Shown here: positions 1 to 8,743 of the stretch, piece after piece
How positions within the stretch are numbered: the first letter of the stretch is position 1
Layout of the letters: each line of letters starts with the position of its first letter
Source of the DNA: Paratissierella segnis
GTDB lineage: Bacteria; Bacillota; Clostridia; Tissierellales; Tissierellaceae
Assembly: GCF_014385195.1 (NCBI RefSeq)
Contig: NZ_JACRTG010000001.1
Coordinates: 1 to 64,000, forward strand
Reading direction: 5' to 3'
DNA: 64,000 bases
The notes under the pieces: generated by a model
The model's database searches: none
The model's input: the letters and a program-made list of their open reading frames with translations, nothing else
What the model was told of the DNA's origin: nothing
Made by a program: the position numbers and the translations under genes

Positions 1-32
1 GTTTATCCATTAAACTTATCATCCCCTAGCCT

Positions 33-52
33 CCCTATGAATTGTCATAGGG
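33..52. terminator. hairpin of unknown origin upstream of the truncated PFOR
   Basis: A perfect inverted repeat, CCCTATGA at 33-40 and TCATAGGG at 45-52 with an ATTG loop, is followed by AT-rich DNA. It may be a terminator of a gene to the left, or the subterminal hairpin of a mobile element whose insertion cut the PFOR gene. No protein was recognised in bases 1-118. Confidence 0.35.
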
Positions 53-118
53 TTATTATATATTTCTTCTAGAGGAATTTTCAATTAGAATTTGGGGTAC
101 TTTTAGAATATCATATAC

Positions 119-2905
119 ATGAGGGAAATCAGCAAATTGACCGGAAGAGAATATAAACCTTTCAATTATTACGGACATGAAGAAGCTGAAAGAATAATAG
201 TTGCTATGGGTTCTGTGACTGAAACAGCTGAAGAAACCGTTGATTATTTAGTGGCTAAGGGTGAAAAGGTTGGCTTAATCAAAGTTCATTTATACAGACC
301 GTTTTCAGCTAAATATTTCTTTGACGTATTACCAAAGACAGTAAAGAAAATTGCTGTTTTAGATAGAACAAAAGAAAAAGGTGCAGATGGAGAACCTCTA
401 TACCTAGATGTTAGAAATATATTTTATGAATCAGACTTTAGACCTGTCATCGTAGGCGGAAGATATGGATTAGGATCTAAGGATACGACTCCATCACAAA
501 TTTTGTCCGTATATGAAAATTTAAAGACCGATAAACCAAAGAATAGATTCACTATAGGAATTGTAGATGATGTTACCAATACTTCCTTGGAAATCAAAGA
601 AGTAATTAAAACAGAACCTGCAGGAACAATCAAGTGTAAATTCTGGGGTTTTGGATCAGACGGTACAGTTGGAGCGAATAAACAAGCTATTAAGATAATC
701 GGCGATGACACTGATATGTATGCACAAGGATACTTTGCATATGACAGTAAAAAATCAGGCGGAGTTACAATTTCTCACTTAAGATTTGGCCATGAACCTA
801 TTAAGTCAACATATTTAATTACAGATGCAGATTTTATGTCCTGTTCAAAGCAATCATACGTATATCAATATGATTTATTGAGAGGGCTTAAAAAGGGTGG
901 GACATTCCTTCTTAATTGCATTTGGGATGAAGAAGAATTAGAAAAGAATTTACCGGCTAAAATGAAGAGATTTATTGCTGAAAATGATATTGACTTCTAT
1001 ACAATCAATGCAACTAGAATTGCAAGTGAAATTGGTTTGGGCGGAAGAACAAATATGATTATGCAATCCGCATTTTTCAAATTGGCAGAAGTGCTGCCTT
1101 TGGACGAAGCTGTAGAACATTTAAAGAAATCTATAGTAAGTGCATACGGCAGAAAAGGTGAAAAAATTGTTAATATGAACTATGAGGCAGTTGATAGAGG
1201 TATAGATTCATTAGTCAAGATCAATGTTCCGGATGCTTGGAAAAATGCTAGAGATGAAGAACCAGAGGATCATAAATCACCGGAATTCATCAAGAATGTA
1301 GTAGAACCTATGAATAGACAAGAGGGAGACGATCTACCGGTAAGTACATTTGTAGATAGAGAAGATGGAACATTCCCGCAAGGGACTGCAGCTTATGAAA
1401 AACGTGCTATAGCTGTTGATGTACCACATTGGATTAAAGAAAATTGTATCCAATGTAATCAATGTTCATTTGTGTGCCCGCATGCTGTAATCAGGCCTAT
1501 ATTGGTAGATGAAGAAGAAAAATCAAATTCCCCTGAAACTTTTGAAACAATAAAACCAATTGGGAAGGGATTTGACGGATTAACATATCGTATGCAAGTA
1601 TCACCACTTGATTGTACAGGGTGCGGAAACTGTGCCGATGTATGTCCTGCTAAAGAAAAAGCTTTGGTTATGCATCATTTTGAAGATGAATATGAAGTAC
1701 AATCAGAAAATTGGGACTTTGCAATGACTGTTAAATCAAAATCGGATTTGTTTGAGCCAACGAGCTTAAAGAATAGTCAATTCCATCAACCGTTGTTGGA
1801 ATTCTCAGGAGCGTGTGCAGGATGCGGAGAAACCCCATATGTTAAATTAATGACTCAATTGTTTGGAGATAGAATGCTTATTGCAAATGCTACAGGATGT
1901 TCATCAATTTGGGGAGCATCTGCACCATCAACTCCATACTGCAAGAATCAAAAAGGTCAAGGACCTGCATGGTCTAACTCCTTATTTGAAGACAATGCTG
2001 AATATGGATATGGTATGGCAGTAGCTAACAGACAAATTAGAGAAAAAATTGAACTTGCTATGAAAGAATTTATTGAATTGGGATTGGATTCTGACATAAA
2101 TCAATACTTTAACGAGTGGATGGAAGGAATGGATGATCCTAAAGCTACAAAAGCGGCTGCCGGAATGATTATTCCTAGATTAACTAAGGATACAGGAAAT
2201 AAAAGAGGAAATGAAATATTAAAATCCATTTCTGAATTAAAAGATTACCTAATCAAGAGATCCGTTTGGGTTGTTGGTGGAGACGGTTGGGCATATGATA
2301 TTGGATTTGGCGGCTTAGATCATGTATTAGCTTCAGGAGAAAATATTAACGTATTGGTACTTGATACAGAAGTTTATTCAAATACTGGCGGACAATCTTC
2401 AAAATCAACACCAACTGCTGCTGTTGCTAAATTTGCTGCTTCCGGTAAAAAGGTTAGAAAGAAAGATTTAGGTATGATAGCTGCAACATATGGCTATGTA
2501 TATGTAGCTCAAATAGCAATAGGTGCAAATATGAACCATGCTCTAAAAGTATTTAAAGAAGCTGAGAGCTATGACGGACCATCACTAATTATTGCCTATG
2601 CTCCATGTATCAATCATGGAATAAGAACGGGTATGGGTACTACCATCAGGCAAGAAAAGAAAGCAGTTGACTCAGGATATTGGCATCTATATAGATATGA
2701 CCCAAGACTAGCTGATGAAGGAAAGAATCCATTTACATTGGATTCAAAGGAACCTAAAGAATCATTCATGGATTTCATTAACACAGAAGTTAGATATACT
2801 TCATTGAAACTAGCTTTCCCGGAAGAAGCTGAAGAGTTATTTAAAGAAGCGGAAGCTAATGCAAAGGCAAGATACGAAGTATATAGGAAAATGGCAAGAG
2901 ATTAA
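119..2905 (+). pseudogene. nifJ: pyruvate:ferredoxin oxidoreductase, 5'-truncated
   Basis: The product resembles pyruvate:ferredoxin (flavodoxin) oxidoreductase, which converts pyruvate and CoA to acetyl-CoA, CO2 and reduced ferredoxin. The 928 residues begin at EISKLTGREYKPFNYYG, which lies near residue 240 of the usual ~1170-residue enzyme, so the N-terminal pyruvate-binding domain is absent. The rest is intact: two 4Fe-4S motifs (CIQCNQCSFVCP from about residue 443, CTGCGNCADVCP from about 499), the proximal-cluster motif CAGCGETPY, TGCSS, and the TPP-binding GDGWAYDIG near 722 with TEVYSNTGGQ. In frame, TAG at 104-106 closes the frame upstream and there is no ribosome binding site before the ATG. 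I infer a 5' deletion, insertion or assembly break rather than a working gene. A translated but incomplete protein remains possible. Confidence 0.75.
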
Positions 2906-2915
2906 TAATATAAAG

Positions 2916-2948
2916 GGGTTATCGGTTTAAAGCCGATAACCCTTTTTT
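2916..2948 (+). terminator. Rho-independent terminator after PFOR
   Basis: GGGTTATCGG at 2916-2925 pairs perfectly with CCGATAACCC at 2933-2942, followed by six T. Confidence 0.9.
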
Positions 2949-3029
2949 AAGTTATCTTACATAATATGAATATGGTATAAATCCAATGTATATGATAAAA
3001 TAAATAGTAATGATTATGGGGGTGAATTT

Positions 3030-3941
3030 TTGGAAAGGAAAGAGTTAATTAAACTTTTTGATAATAAAGATATGGGAAAAATAATGTTTGATGAGCCTAT
3101 GAAAAATCATACATCATTTAAAATAGGAGGTACTGCTGATGTGATGATTATTCCATCTAGTGAAGATGAACTTGTAAGTGCAGTCAAATTATGCAGAGAG
3201 AATGATGTGGAGTACTATATTATGGGCAATGGCACTAATTTGCTTGTAAAAGACGGGGGAATGAGAGGCGCTGTTATCAAAATTAATGAAGGCTTGAATA
3301 AGGTGGATGTTGATGGAAATAAAGTATATTGTCAAGCAGGTGCATTGATTACCGGAGTAAGCAGAGTGGCATTAATTCATTCTCTTACAGGATTTGAATT
3401 TGCAAATGGCATTCCCGGCACTATAGGCGGCGCAGTGACTATGAATGCAGGTGCTTATGGTGGAGAAGTCAAAGATGTAATTACAAGAGTAAAGGCTATA
3501 GATAGGGATAATAATATTGTAGAATATACAAATTCAGAAATGAACTTCAGATATAGGGGCAGCAGGGTAGTAGATGAAGGATTGATAGTATTGTCAATGG
3601 AAATGGAACTAAAGCTGGGCAATTATGACGAAATAGATTCCATAATGAAGGACTTAACACTTAAGAGAACTTCAAAACAGCCTTTGGAATTACCAAGTGC
3701 AGGCAGTACATTCAAAAGGCCTGAGGGCTATTTTGCGGGGAAATTGATTGATGATGCAGGATTGAGAGGACTAAGATATAGGGGAGCGCAGATATCTGAA
3801 AAACACTGTGGTTTTGTTGTCAATGTTGACAATGCAACATGCGAAGAAGTCATCCATTTGATTTCCGTTGTACAAAAGACAGTCAGGGACAAATTTGGTG
3901 TAGAATTGGAAATGGAGATAAAATTAATTGGAGAGGATTAG
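3030..3941 (+). CDS. murB: UDP-N-acetylenolpyruvoylglucosamine reductase MurB
   Basis: MurB is the FAD- and NADPH-dependent cytoplasmic enzyme that reduces UDP-GlcNAc-enolpyruvate to UDP-MurNAc in peptidoglycan synthesis. At 303 residues it is normal length. The FAD-binding motifs IMGNGTNLLV (near 64-73) and GIPGTIGGAVTMNAGAYGG (127-145) are present, as are FRYRGSR (173-179), the catalytic serine in GSTFKRP (S226) and a C-terminal catalytic-type glutamate (E296). These mark a type II MurB. The start is TTG at 3030, set by GGGGGTGA at 3018-3025. It is the first gene of a tightly packed run with a PHP gene, rapZ and glmR; each following ATG directly abuts the preceding stop codon, so one transcript and translational coupling are likely. 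Confidence 0.96.
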   Translation: MERKELIKLFDNKDMGKIMFDEPMKNHTSFKIGGTADVMIIPSSEDELVSAVKLCRENDVEYYIMGNGTNLLVKDGGMRGAVIKINEGLNKVDVDGNKVYCQAGALITGVSRVALIHSLTGFEFANGIPGTIGGAVTMNAGAYGGEVKDVITRVKAIDRDNNIVEYTNSEMNFRYRGSRVVDEGLIVLSMEMELKLGNYDEIDSIMKDLTLKRTSKQPLELPSAGSTFKRPEGYFAGKLIDDAGLRGLRYRGAQISEKHCGFVVNVDNATCEEVIHLISVVQKTVRDKFGVELEMEIKLIGED

Positions 3942-4715
3942 ATGATCAAAATATTGGGAGATTATCATACCCATACAATATTTAGCAGTGGTTTTAGAAA
4001 AAAAGGTACACATGCAACGGGAACCATAGAGGACAATGCCAATGTTGCATTAAAAAAAGGATTAACAACATTGGCAATAAGTGAGCATGGACCCGGCCAT
4101 TATCTATATGGTGTAAGAAAAGAAAATATACCTTTGATGAAAGAAGAAATCAAAAGATTGAATGAATACTATGTACCCAGAGGACTTACTATTCTATTGG
4201 GTGTAGAGGCCAATTTAGTCGGATTGGATGGAGAACTTGATGTGGATGATGAGTTTATCAAATATTTAGATGTTTTGCTAATGGGTTATCATTATGGAGC
4301 TATGCCCAAATCTGCAAAAGACGGTTTGGGTCTTTATCTATACAATCCAATATCAAAGGCCTTTAAGATAAATCAGGAAAAGGTCGTAGAAATGAATACT
4401 AAAGCCTATTTAAAAGCTATGGATAATTATAAAATTGATATAATTACTCATCCGGGATCAAAGGCAAAGATTAATATTGCCGAGGTAGCAAAAAAAGCAA
4501 AAAAGGTCGGTACAGCGCTTGAAATCAGCGCAAAACATAGTGAGCTATCTGTTAAAAGTTTAAATCTACTTAAAGGTATAGATGTGGATTATTATATAAA
4601 TAGTGATGCTCATAAGCCGGAGGATGTCGGGAATATTGAAAAAGGAATATTAAAGGCAAGAGAAGCTAAGGTACCATTTGATAGGATTAGAAATATGATA
4701 GCAGAGGGTGAGTAG
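3942..4715 (+). CDS. PHP-domain metal-dependent phosphoesterase
   Basis: This 257-residue protein is a PHP-family hydrolase of the YcdX/HisK-like group. The metal-ligand motifs are all visible: DYHTHTIFSSG at the N-terminus, SEHGPGH, GVEANLVG, GYHYG, ITHPGS and NSDAH near the C-terminus. Members act on phosphate esters using a trinuclear metal centre; the substrate here is unknown. The ATG directly follows the murB stop codon and the rapZ ATG directly follows its own, so it belongs to the murB-rapZ-glmR operon. The conserved placement between murB and rapZ in Clostridia suggests a cell-envelope or phosphometabolite role, which is inference. Histidinol phosphatase is a possible but poorly supported alternative because no his genes are nearby. 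Confidence 0.88.
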   Translation: MIKILGDYHTHTIFSSGFRKKGTHATGTIEDNANVALKKGLTTLAISEHGPGHYLYGVRKENIPLMKEEIKRLNEYYVPRGLTILLGVEANLVGLDGELDVDDEFIKYLDVLLMGYHYGAMPKSAKDGLGLYLYNPISKAFKINQEKVVEMNTKAYLKAMDNYKIDIITHPGSKAKINIAEVAKKAKKVGTALEISAKHSELSVKSLNLLKGIDVDYYINSDAHKPEDVGNIEKGILKAREAKVPFDRIRNMIAEGE

Positions 4716-5582
4716 ATGAAGTTTCTTGTTATAACGGGAATGTCCGGGGCAGGTAAGTCACAGGCAATGAAAGTGATGGAGGATTTAGGATATTATTGTA
4801 TGGACAATCTACCGCCTGCTTTACTTTCAAAATTTGCAGAACTATGCAGGGAATCAAAAAAACCTATAGATAAGGTTGCTGTGGTAGTGGATATAAGAGG
4901 TGGCGAGTTTTTTCAACATCTCTTTGAGAGCCTAAAGGAACTGTGTACCAATGGAGTAAGTTACGAAATTTTATTTTTAGATGCTACTGACAATGTGTTG
5001 ATAAAGAGATATAAGGAACTTAGAAGGCCACATCCCTTAACGCCTGATGGAAGTTTAATCAATGGAATAACTAGGGAACGAGAATTGCTGCATGAAGTAA
5101 AAATAAGGGCTGATTATATCATCGACACTTCAAAGCTATCTCTGGCAATGTTTAGGGAAGAAATATCCAAGATATTTTTAGAAGGAGGAGAAAACCGCAG
5201 GATCTCAATTTCTATAACATCTTTTGGGTATAAATATGGAATCCTATTGGATGGCGATTTGATATTTGATGTAAGATTTTTACCAAACCCATATTATATT
5301 CCTGAGTTAAAGAAATATTCAGGAGAAACCGAAAGCGTTAAAGAATATGTATTTAAATGGAAGCAAACGAATATTTTTATATCAAAGGTAATAGAATTAT
5401 TAGAGTTTCTTATTCCGTATTATGTAGAGGAAGGAAAGACTCAACTGGTGGTTGGTATAGGTTGTACAGGAGGATTCCACCGTTCCGTGGCTATAGCCAA
5501 TAGAATAGGAGAAATACTTATAGGAAATGGACATAGAACTATAATTAGTCATAGGGATAGGGACATAGGAGGGAAGATATAA
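4716..5582 (+). CDS. rapZ: RNase adapter / nucleotide-binding protein RapZ (YvcJ)
   Basis: RapZ/YvcJ proteins are P-loop NTP-binding proteins. In enterobacteria RapZ guides RNase E to the GlmZ small RNA to control glucosamine-6-phosphate synthesis; in Firmicutes the homologue YvcJ binds nucleotides and its target is unsettled. The 288-residue product has the Walker A motif GMSGAGKS (residues 8-15), the central RRPHPL segment and the C-terminal signature GCTGGFHRSVAIANRI. Length and motifs match the family closely. It lies between the PHP gene and glmR with zero-base spacing on both sides, the classic Firmicutes rapZ-glmR-whiA neighbourhood. Confidence 0.95.
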   Translation: MKFLVITGMSGAGKSQAMKVMEDLGYYCMDNLPPALLSKFAELCRESKKPIDKVAVVVDIRGGEFFQHLFESLKELCTNGVSYEILFLDATDNVLIKRYKELRRPHPLTPDGSLINGITRERELLHEVKIRADYIIDTSKLSLAMFREEISKIFLEGGENRRISISITSFGYKYGILLDGDLIFDVRFLPNPYYIPELKKYSGETESVKEYVFKWKQTNIFISKVIELLEFLIPYYVEEGKTQLVVGIGCTGGFHRSVAIANRIGEILIGNGHRTIISHRDRDIGGKI

Positions 5583-6581
5583 ATGAGTTTAAGAAAAAAT
5601 GAAGGACCAAATGTTGTTGTAATAGGAGGAGGAACAGGGTTATCCATATTGTTAAGGGGATTGAAAGAATTTACTACCAATATTACAGCAATTGTAACCG
5701 TAGCAGATGATGGCGGAGGTTCCGGCATCTTAAGGGAGGATTTGGGAATGCTCCCTCCTGGAGATATCAGAGCTTGTATACTTGCATTGGCAAATACTGA
5801 ACCGACGATGGAAAAATTGCTGAATTTTAGGTTTGAAAATGGTATGCTAAAAGGTCAAAGTTTTGGGAATCTTTTTATTGCAGCAATGAATGAGATATAC
5901 GGAAGCTTTGAGATGGCGGTGAAAGAAACCAGTAATGTATTGTCAATAACGGGTAAGGTCTTGCCGATGACAATTGACAATATAAATCTATATGCAGAAT
6001 TGGAAAATGGAATGATAATTAAAGGGGAGTCCAATATACCTGAAGAAGTTAAAAGAACAGGAAGCAGAATAAAAAAGGTATTTATTGATTCCAAAGGTTC
6101 GTATCCGTTAGAGGATGCAATTAACGCAATAGATATTGCCGACTTGATAGTCTTAGGGCCGGGAAGCTTATATACCTCGGTAATGCCTAATTTTTTGGTG
6201 AATAATATGATAGATAAAATATATAATGCTAAAGCACCAAAGGTATATATATGTAATGTAATGACACAGCCCGGTGAAACAGACGGATATGGATTGATAG
6301 ATCATGTTCAGGCAATTTTAGACCACAGCCGAGAAGATTTATTGGATTATGTCATTGTAAATACAGAAGAAATTCCGGAGGAAACCTTAAATAAATATAC
6401 TACTGATGGTTCCGCTCCTGTAATAGCAAAAGAAGGAGATGAGGAGATATTAAATTCTAAAAATATAGAATTAATATCCGATAATCTTATAGATATAAAG
6501 AAGGATTATATCAGGCATGATAATATAGAATTGAGCAAGTTATTAATAAATATTGTAAGGTCAAAAGCTACAGCCATGTAG
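5583..6581 (+). CDS. glmR: gluconeogenesis/cell-wall factor GlmR (YvcK, CofD-like)
   Basis: GlmR (YvcK) is a CofD-fold protein that binds UDP-GlcNAc and, in Bacillus subtilis, promotes carbon flow into amino sugars for peptidoglycan. The 332-residue protein carries the N-terminal GGGTGLSILLRGLK nucleotide-sugar motif, TVADDGGGSG, LPPGDIRACI and LGPGSLYTS, all typical. It lacks an F420-pathway context, so it is GlmR rather than CofD. The ATG at 5583 follows the rapZ stop without a gap. A terminator at 6602-6637 closes the operon. Normally whiA follows directly; here whiA sits about 4 kb downstream, separated by the PadR, SGNH, M42 and Nudix genes. Confidence 0.94.
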   Translation: MSLRKNEGPNVVVIGGGTGLSILLRGLKEFTTNITAIVTVADDGGGSGILREDLGMLPPGDIRACILALANTEPTMEKLLNFRFENGMLKGQSFGNLFIAAMNEIYGSFEMAVKETSNVLSITGKVLPMTIDNINLYAELENGMIIKGESNIPEEVKRTGSRIKKVFIDSKGSYPLEDAINAIDIADLIVLGPGSLYTSVMPNFLVNNMIDKIYNAKAPKVYICNVMTQPGETDGYGLIDHVQAILDHSREDLLDYVIVNTEEIPEETLNKYTTDGSAPVIAKEGDEEILNSKNIELISDNLIDIKKDYIRHDNIELSKLLINIVRSKATAM

Positions 6582-6601
6582 TTAGATACATGCATACAGT
6601 G

Positions 6602-6637
6602 CAGGTAGGTTATCACGTCTACCTGTACTTTTCTTTT
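6602..6637 (+). terminator. terminator after glmR
   Basis: CAGGTAG at 6602-6608 pairs with CTACCTG at 6619-6625, followed by the T-rich run CTTTTCTTTT. Confidence 0.75.
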
Positions 6638-6666
6638 ATGGGATTCTTCTATAATACTTATACTAT

Positions 6667-6685
6667 AGCCTAATCTATTTAGGCT
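6667..6685. promoter_or_regulatory. dyad upstream of the padR promoter
   Basis: AGCCTAA (6667-6673) and TTAGGCT (6679-6685) form a perfect dyad with a 5-base spacer. Without a T-run it looks more like an operator than a terminator. A smaller related dyad, ACCT-GATT-AGGT, lies at 6821-6832 between the -10 box and the ribosome binding site of padR. Confidence 0.35.
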
Positions 6686-6784
6686 TATTTGTGATGCTTA
6701 TGTCTAAGATTCTCTATTAACTTTTCTTGGCCTTCTTAAAATTATATAATTTTTTCTTAAGAGCAATTTTTAAAATTTTAATTA

Positions 6785-6813
6785 TTGACGGATATTAACA
6801 ATAATGTTACAAT
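6785..6813 (+). promoter_or_regulatory. sigma-A promoter of padR
   Basis: TTGACG (6785-6790) and TACAAT (6808-6813) are separated by exactly 17 bases, placing transcription just upstream of the ACCTGATTAGGT dyad and the GGAGG site. PadR proteins commonly repress their own promoter, so these repeats are candidate operators. Confidence 0.7.
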
Positions 6814-6847
6814 ATATCTAACCTGATTAGGTATCGGAGGAGATGAA

Positions 6848-7180
6848 TTGAGTTATTCAAGCGAAATTTTAAGAGGTAATACAGAAACCATTATTTTAGC
6901 CATTCTCATTGAAAAAGATTCTTATGGTTATGAAATTATGAAAACTATCATAGAACGCGGAAAAGGGTTAATAGATATAAAAGATGCTACTATCTATACT
7001 GCCTTTAAACGTATGGAAAAGGATAAATGGATTGAAAGTTATTGGGGAAATGAAGAAAGTGGCGCAAGAAGGAAATACTATAGAATTACCCCCGAAGGTA
7101 GGGATACATATATTCAGAAAGTTAATGAATGGAAAGAAATAATTACTATAATGAACAATTTGATTGGGAGTGGATTATAA
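6848..7180 (+). CDS. PadR-family transcriptional regulator
   Basis: The 110-residue product is a PadR-type winged-helix repressor. It shows the family pattern LRGNTETIILAILIEKDSYG, GYEIMKTI, the recognition region DATIYTAFKRMEKDKWI and the wing GARRKYYRITPEGRD. TTG at 6848 is chosen because AGGAGG at 6835-6840 lies seven bases upstream. Its TAA overlaps the ATG of the next gene by one base (TAATG), so the two are translationally coupled. PadR plus a HAAS/DUF1700 membrane protein is a common Firmicutes pair involved in envelope stress or drug response. The likely target is its own promoter. Confidence 0.92.
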   Translation: MSYSSEILRGNTETIILAILIEKDSYGYEIMKTIIERGKGLIDIKDATIYTAFKRMEKDKWIESYWGNEESGARRKYYRITPEGRDTYIQKVNEWKEIITIMNNLIGSGL

Positions 7181-7965
7181 TGGAGGAAAAATTAAAAGAA
7201 TATGTAAATAGAAAGTTTCGACTATATCCCAAAACAAAAGAGATTGTAGAAATCCGCGATGAGCTATATTCCATAATGATAGATAAGTATAATGATTGTT
7301 TGAATATGGGGATTACAAAGGAGGAGGCTTATAAAAGCGCAATTGAAATGATGGTTGATTATAAGGATGCAATTAGAGAAGTGGAAAAAAGTGGTACTCT
7401 TGGAGCCTTAAAAAAGGTCATTGTAAATATGGGCTCATTTACTACATTTTACTTCATTACTCTAACATTTATATATTTATTTGTAAGTGTGGTCATTCTA
7501 AAATCCTTCAAGAAAACATGGTTAATAGCTGTAGGTGGATCCTTTATATATTTAATATATTTTTCAATAAGTTTATATAAATACGCCAAGTTATTTAATT
7601 TCAAAACACTTAGCAGATGGGGGATAGCATTTATTTATATTAGCTTAATACCATTAATCTATGTTTTTCCATCATTATATTTATCTGTGGTACATTCAAA
7701 AAATATATGGAATCGTAGCTGGCTTGTAGTTATAATTATAGTATTTTTTTACATAATAACAGATTATATAGTAAATAAAAAGTATATGTCAATTGTAGAG
7801 AAGGATATTCTGATTTTTGCTTCAGGGCTTTTATTAACAACATTTTTATATTTATTTATATCAATGAAGTTTAACGTTTGGGGAATTGCTTGGATTTTAT
7901 ATGTGCTTTATTTATCATTGATATCGCTTATATTCTATATTTGTAGAAATAAAAGAAGGAATTAA
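7180..7965 (+). CDS. HAAS/DUF1700-like multi-pass membrane protein
   Basis: This gene encodes 261 residues. The N-terminal ~70 residues are soluble and resemble the HAAS domain seen in PadR-linked proteins (RFRLYPKTKEIVEIRDELYS, then GITKEEAYKSAIEMM). About six hydrophobic segments follow, rich in Phe, Ile and Leu. The ATG at 7180 is preferred over an in-frame ATG at 7129 because it overlaps the padR stop and follows GGGAGTGG. The partner PadR regulator suggests that expression is ligand- or stress-controlled. Function is not established for the family; a regulator or partner of membrane export is inference. Confidence 0.8.
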   Translation: MEEKLKEYVNRKFRLYPKTKEIVEIRDELYSIMIDKYNDCLNMGITKEEAYKSAIEMMVDYKDAIREVEKSGTLGALKKVIVNMGSFTTFYFITLTFIYLFVSVVILKSFKKTWLIAVGGSFIYLIYFSISLYKYAKLFNFKTLSRWGIAFIYISLIPLIYVFPSLYLSVVHSKNIWNRSWLVVIIIVFFYIITDYIVNKKYMSIVEKDILIFASGLLLTTFLYLFISMKFNVWGIAWILYVLYLSLISLIFYICRNKRRN

Positions 7966-7983
7966 AAAAGAGAGGTATTAATT

Positions 7984-8673
7984 ATGAGCCTTATAGATAT
8001 TTGTGTTTTTGGAGATTCTATTGGCAAAGGAATAGTATTACAGCCTGAAACCAGCCAATATAAAATAATTAGAGTGAATTTCGAGAAAATATTTGGATTT
8101 AAAGAAGTAAATATTAAAAACTATTCTATGTTTGGATGTACTGTTTCGAAAGGTTTATCAAATGTTGAGAGGCATGCAACTGAACTTACGAAATATAAGA
8201 ATATTTTTTTAGAATTAGGAGGAAATGATTGTGACTTTAATTGGAAGGAGATAGCAGAGAATCCGGGAAAAGAACATCTTCCTAAAACACCTATTATTGA
8301 ATTTAGAAGATTATATGAGAACTTAATAGAAGAAATACGTAATAACAGCGGTAGCCCAATAATGATTAATCTCCCTCCTATTGATCCGGAAAGATATTTT
8401 AATTGGATTTCCAAGGGGCTAAATAAGAAAGGCATATTGCAGTGGCTTGGCGATGTTAATATGATTTATCGATGGCAGGAAATGTATAATGTAGAGATTA
8501 TGCTATTGGCTACTAAAATGAGTGTACCAATAATAGATATACGTTCCGCATTTTTAAAACATAATAATTATAATGAATTCTTATGCCTTGATGGTATTCA
8601 TCCAAATAGTGATGGGTATGAATTAATCTATAAGACTGTTGGTGAGCAGTATATGTTTACTAAGGGGTATTAA
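7984..8673 (+). CDS. SGNH/GDSL-family hydrolase
   Basis: This 229-residue protein has the four SGNH blocks: GDSIGKG near the N-terminus (nucleophile Ser), a glycine block near NYSMFGCTVSKG, GGNDCDF, and DGIHPNSDGY with the catalytic Asp and His at the C-terminus. No signal peptide is evident, so the enzyme is probably cytoplasmic. Family members are lipases, esterases or deacetylases; the substrate cannot be told from sequence. It lies 18 bases after the HAAS gene with GAGAGGTA upstream, so it may share the padR transcript. A bidirectional terminator follows. Confidence 0.88.
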   Translation: MSLIDICVFGDSIGKGIVLQPETSQYKIIRVNFEKIFGFKEVNIKNYSMFGCTVSKGLSNVERHATELTKYKNIFLELGGNDCDFNWKEIAENPGKEHLPKTPIIEFRRLYENLIEEIRNNSGSPIMINLPPIDPERYFNWISKGLNKKGILQWLGDVNMIYRWQEMYNVEIMLLATKMSVPIIDIRSAFLKHNNYNEFLCLDGIHPNSDGYELIYKTVGEQYMFTKGY

Positions 8674-8711
8674 AAGCTCCTCGTGTCAGGTGAGTTACAC
8701 GAGGAACTTTT
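8672..8711. terminator. bidirectional terminator between SGNH and M42 genes
   Basis: AAAAGCTCCTCGTGT (8672-8686) and ACACGAGGAACTTTT (8697-8711) form a 15-base stem with one internal mismatch. A-runs on the left and T-runs on the right suit both converging genes. Confidence 0.85.
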
Positions 8712-8743
8712 AATTTTCATCAATTGTGACTGTTATGATGATT

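Noticed and set aside
7129..7179. Upstream ATG start for the HAAS membrane protein
   Set aside because: It lies inside the padR frame without a ribosome site, whereas the ATG at 7180 follows GGGAGTGG and overlaps the padR stop.
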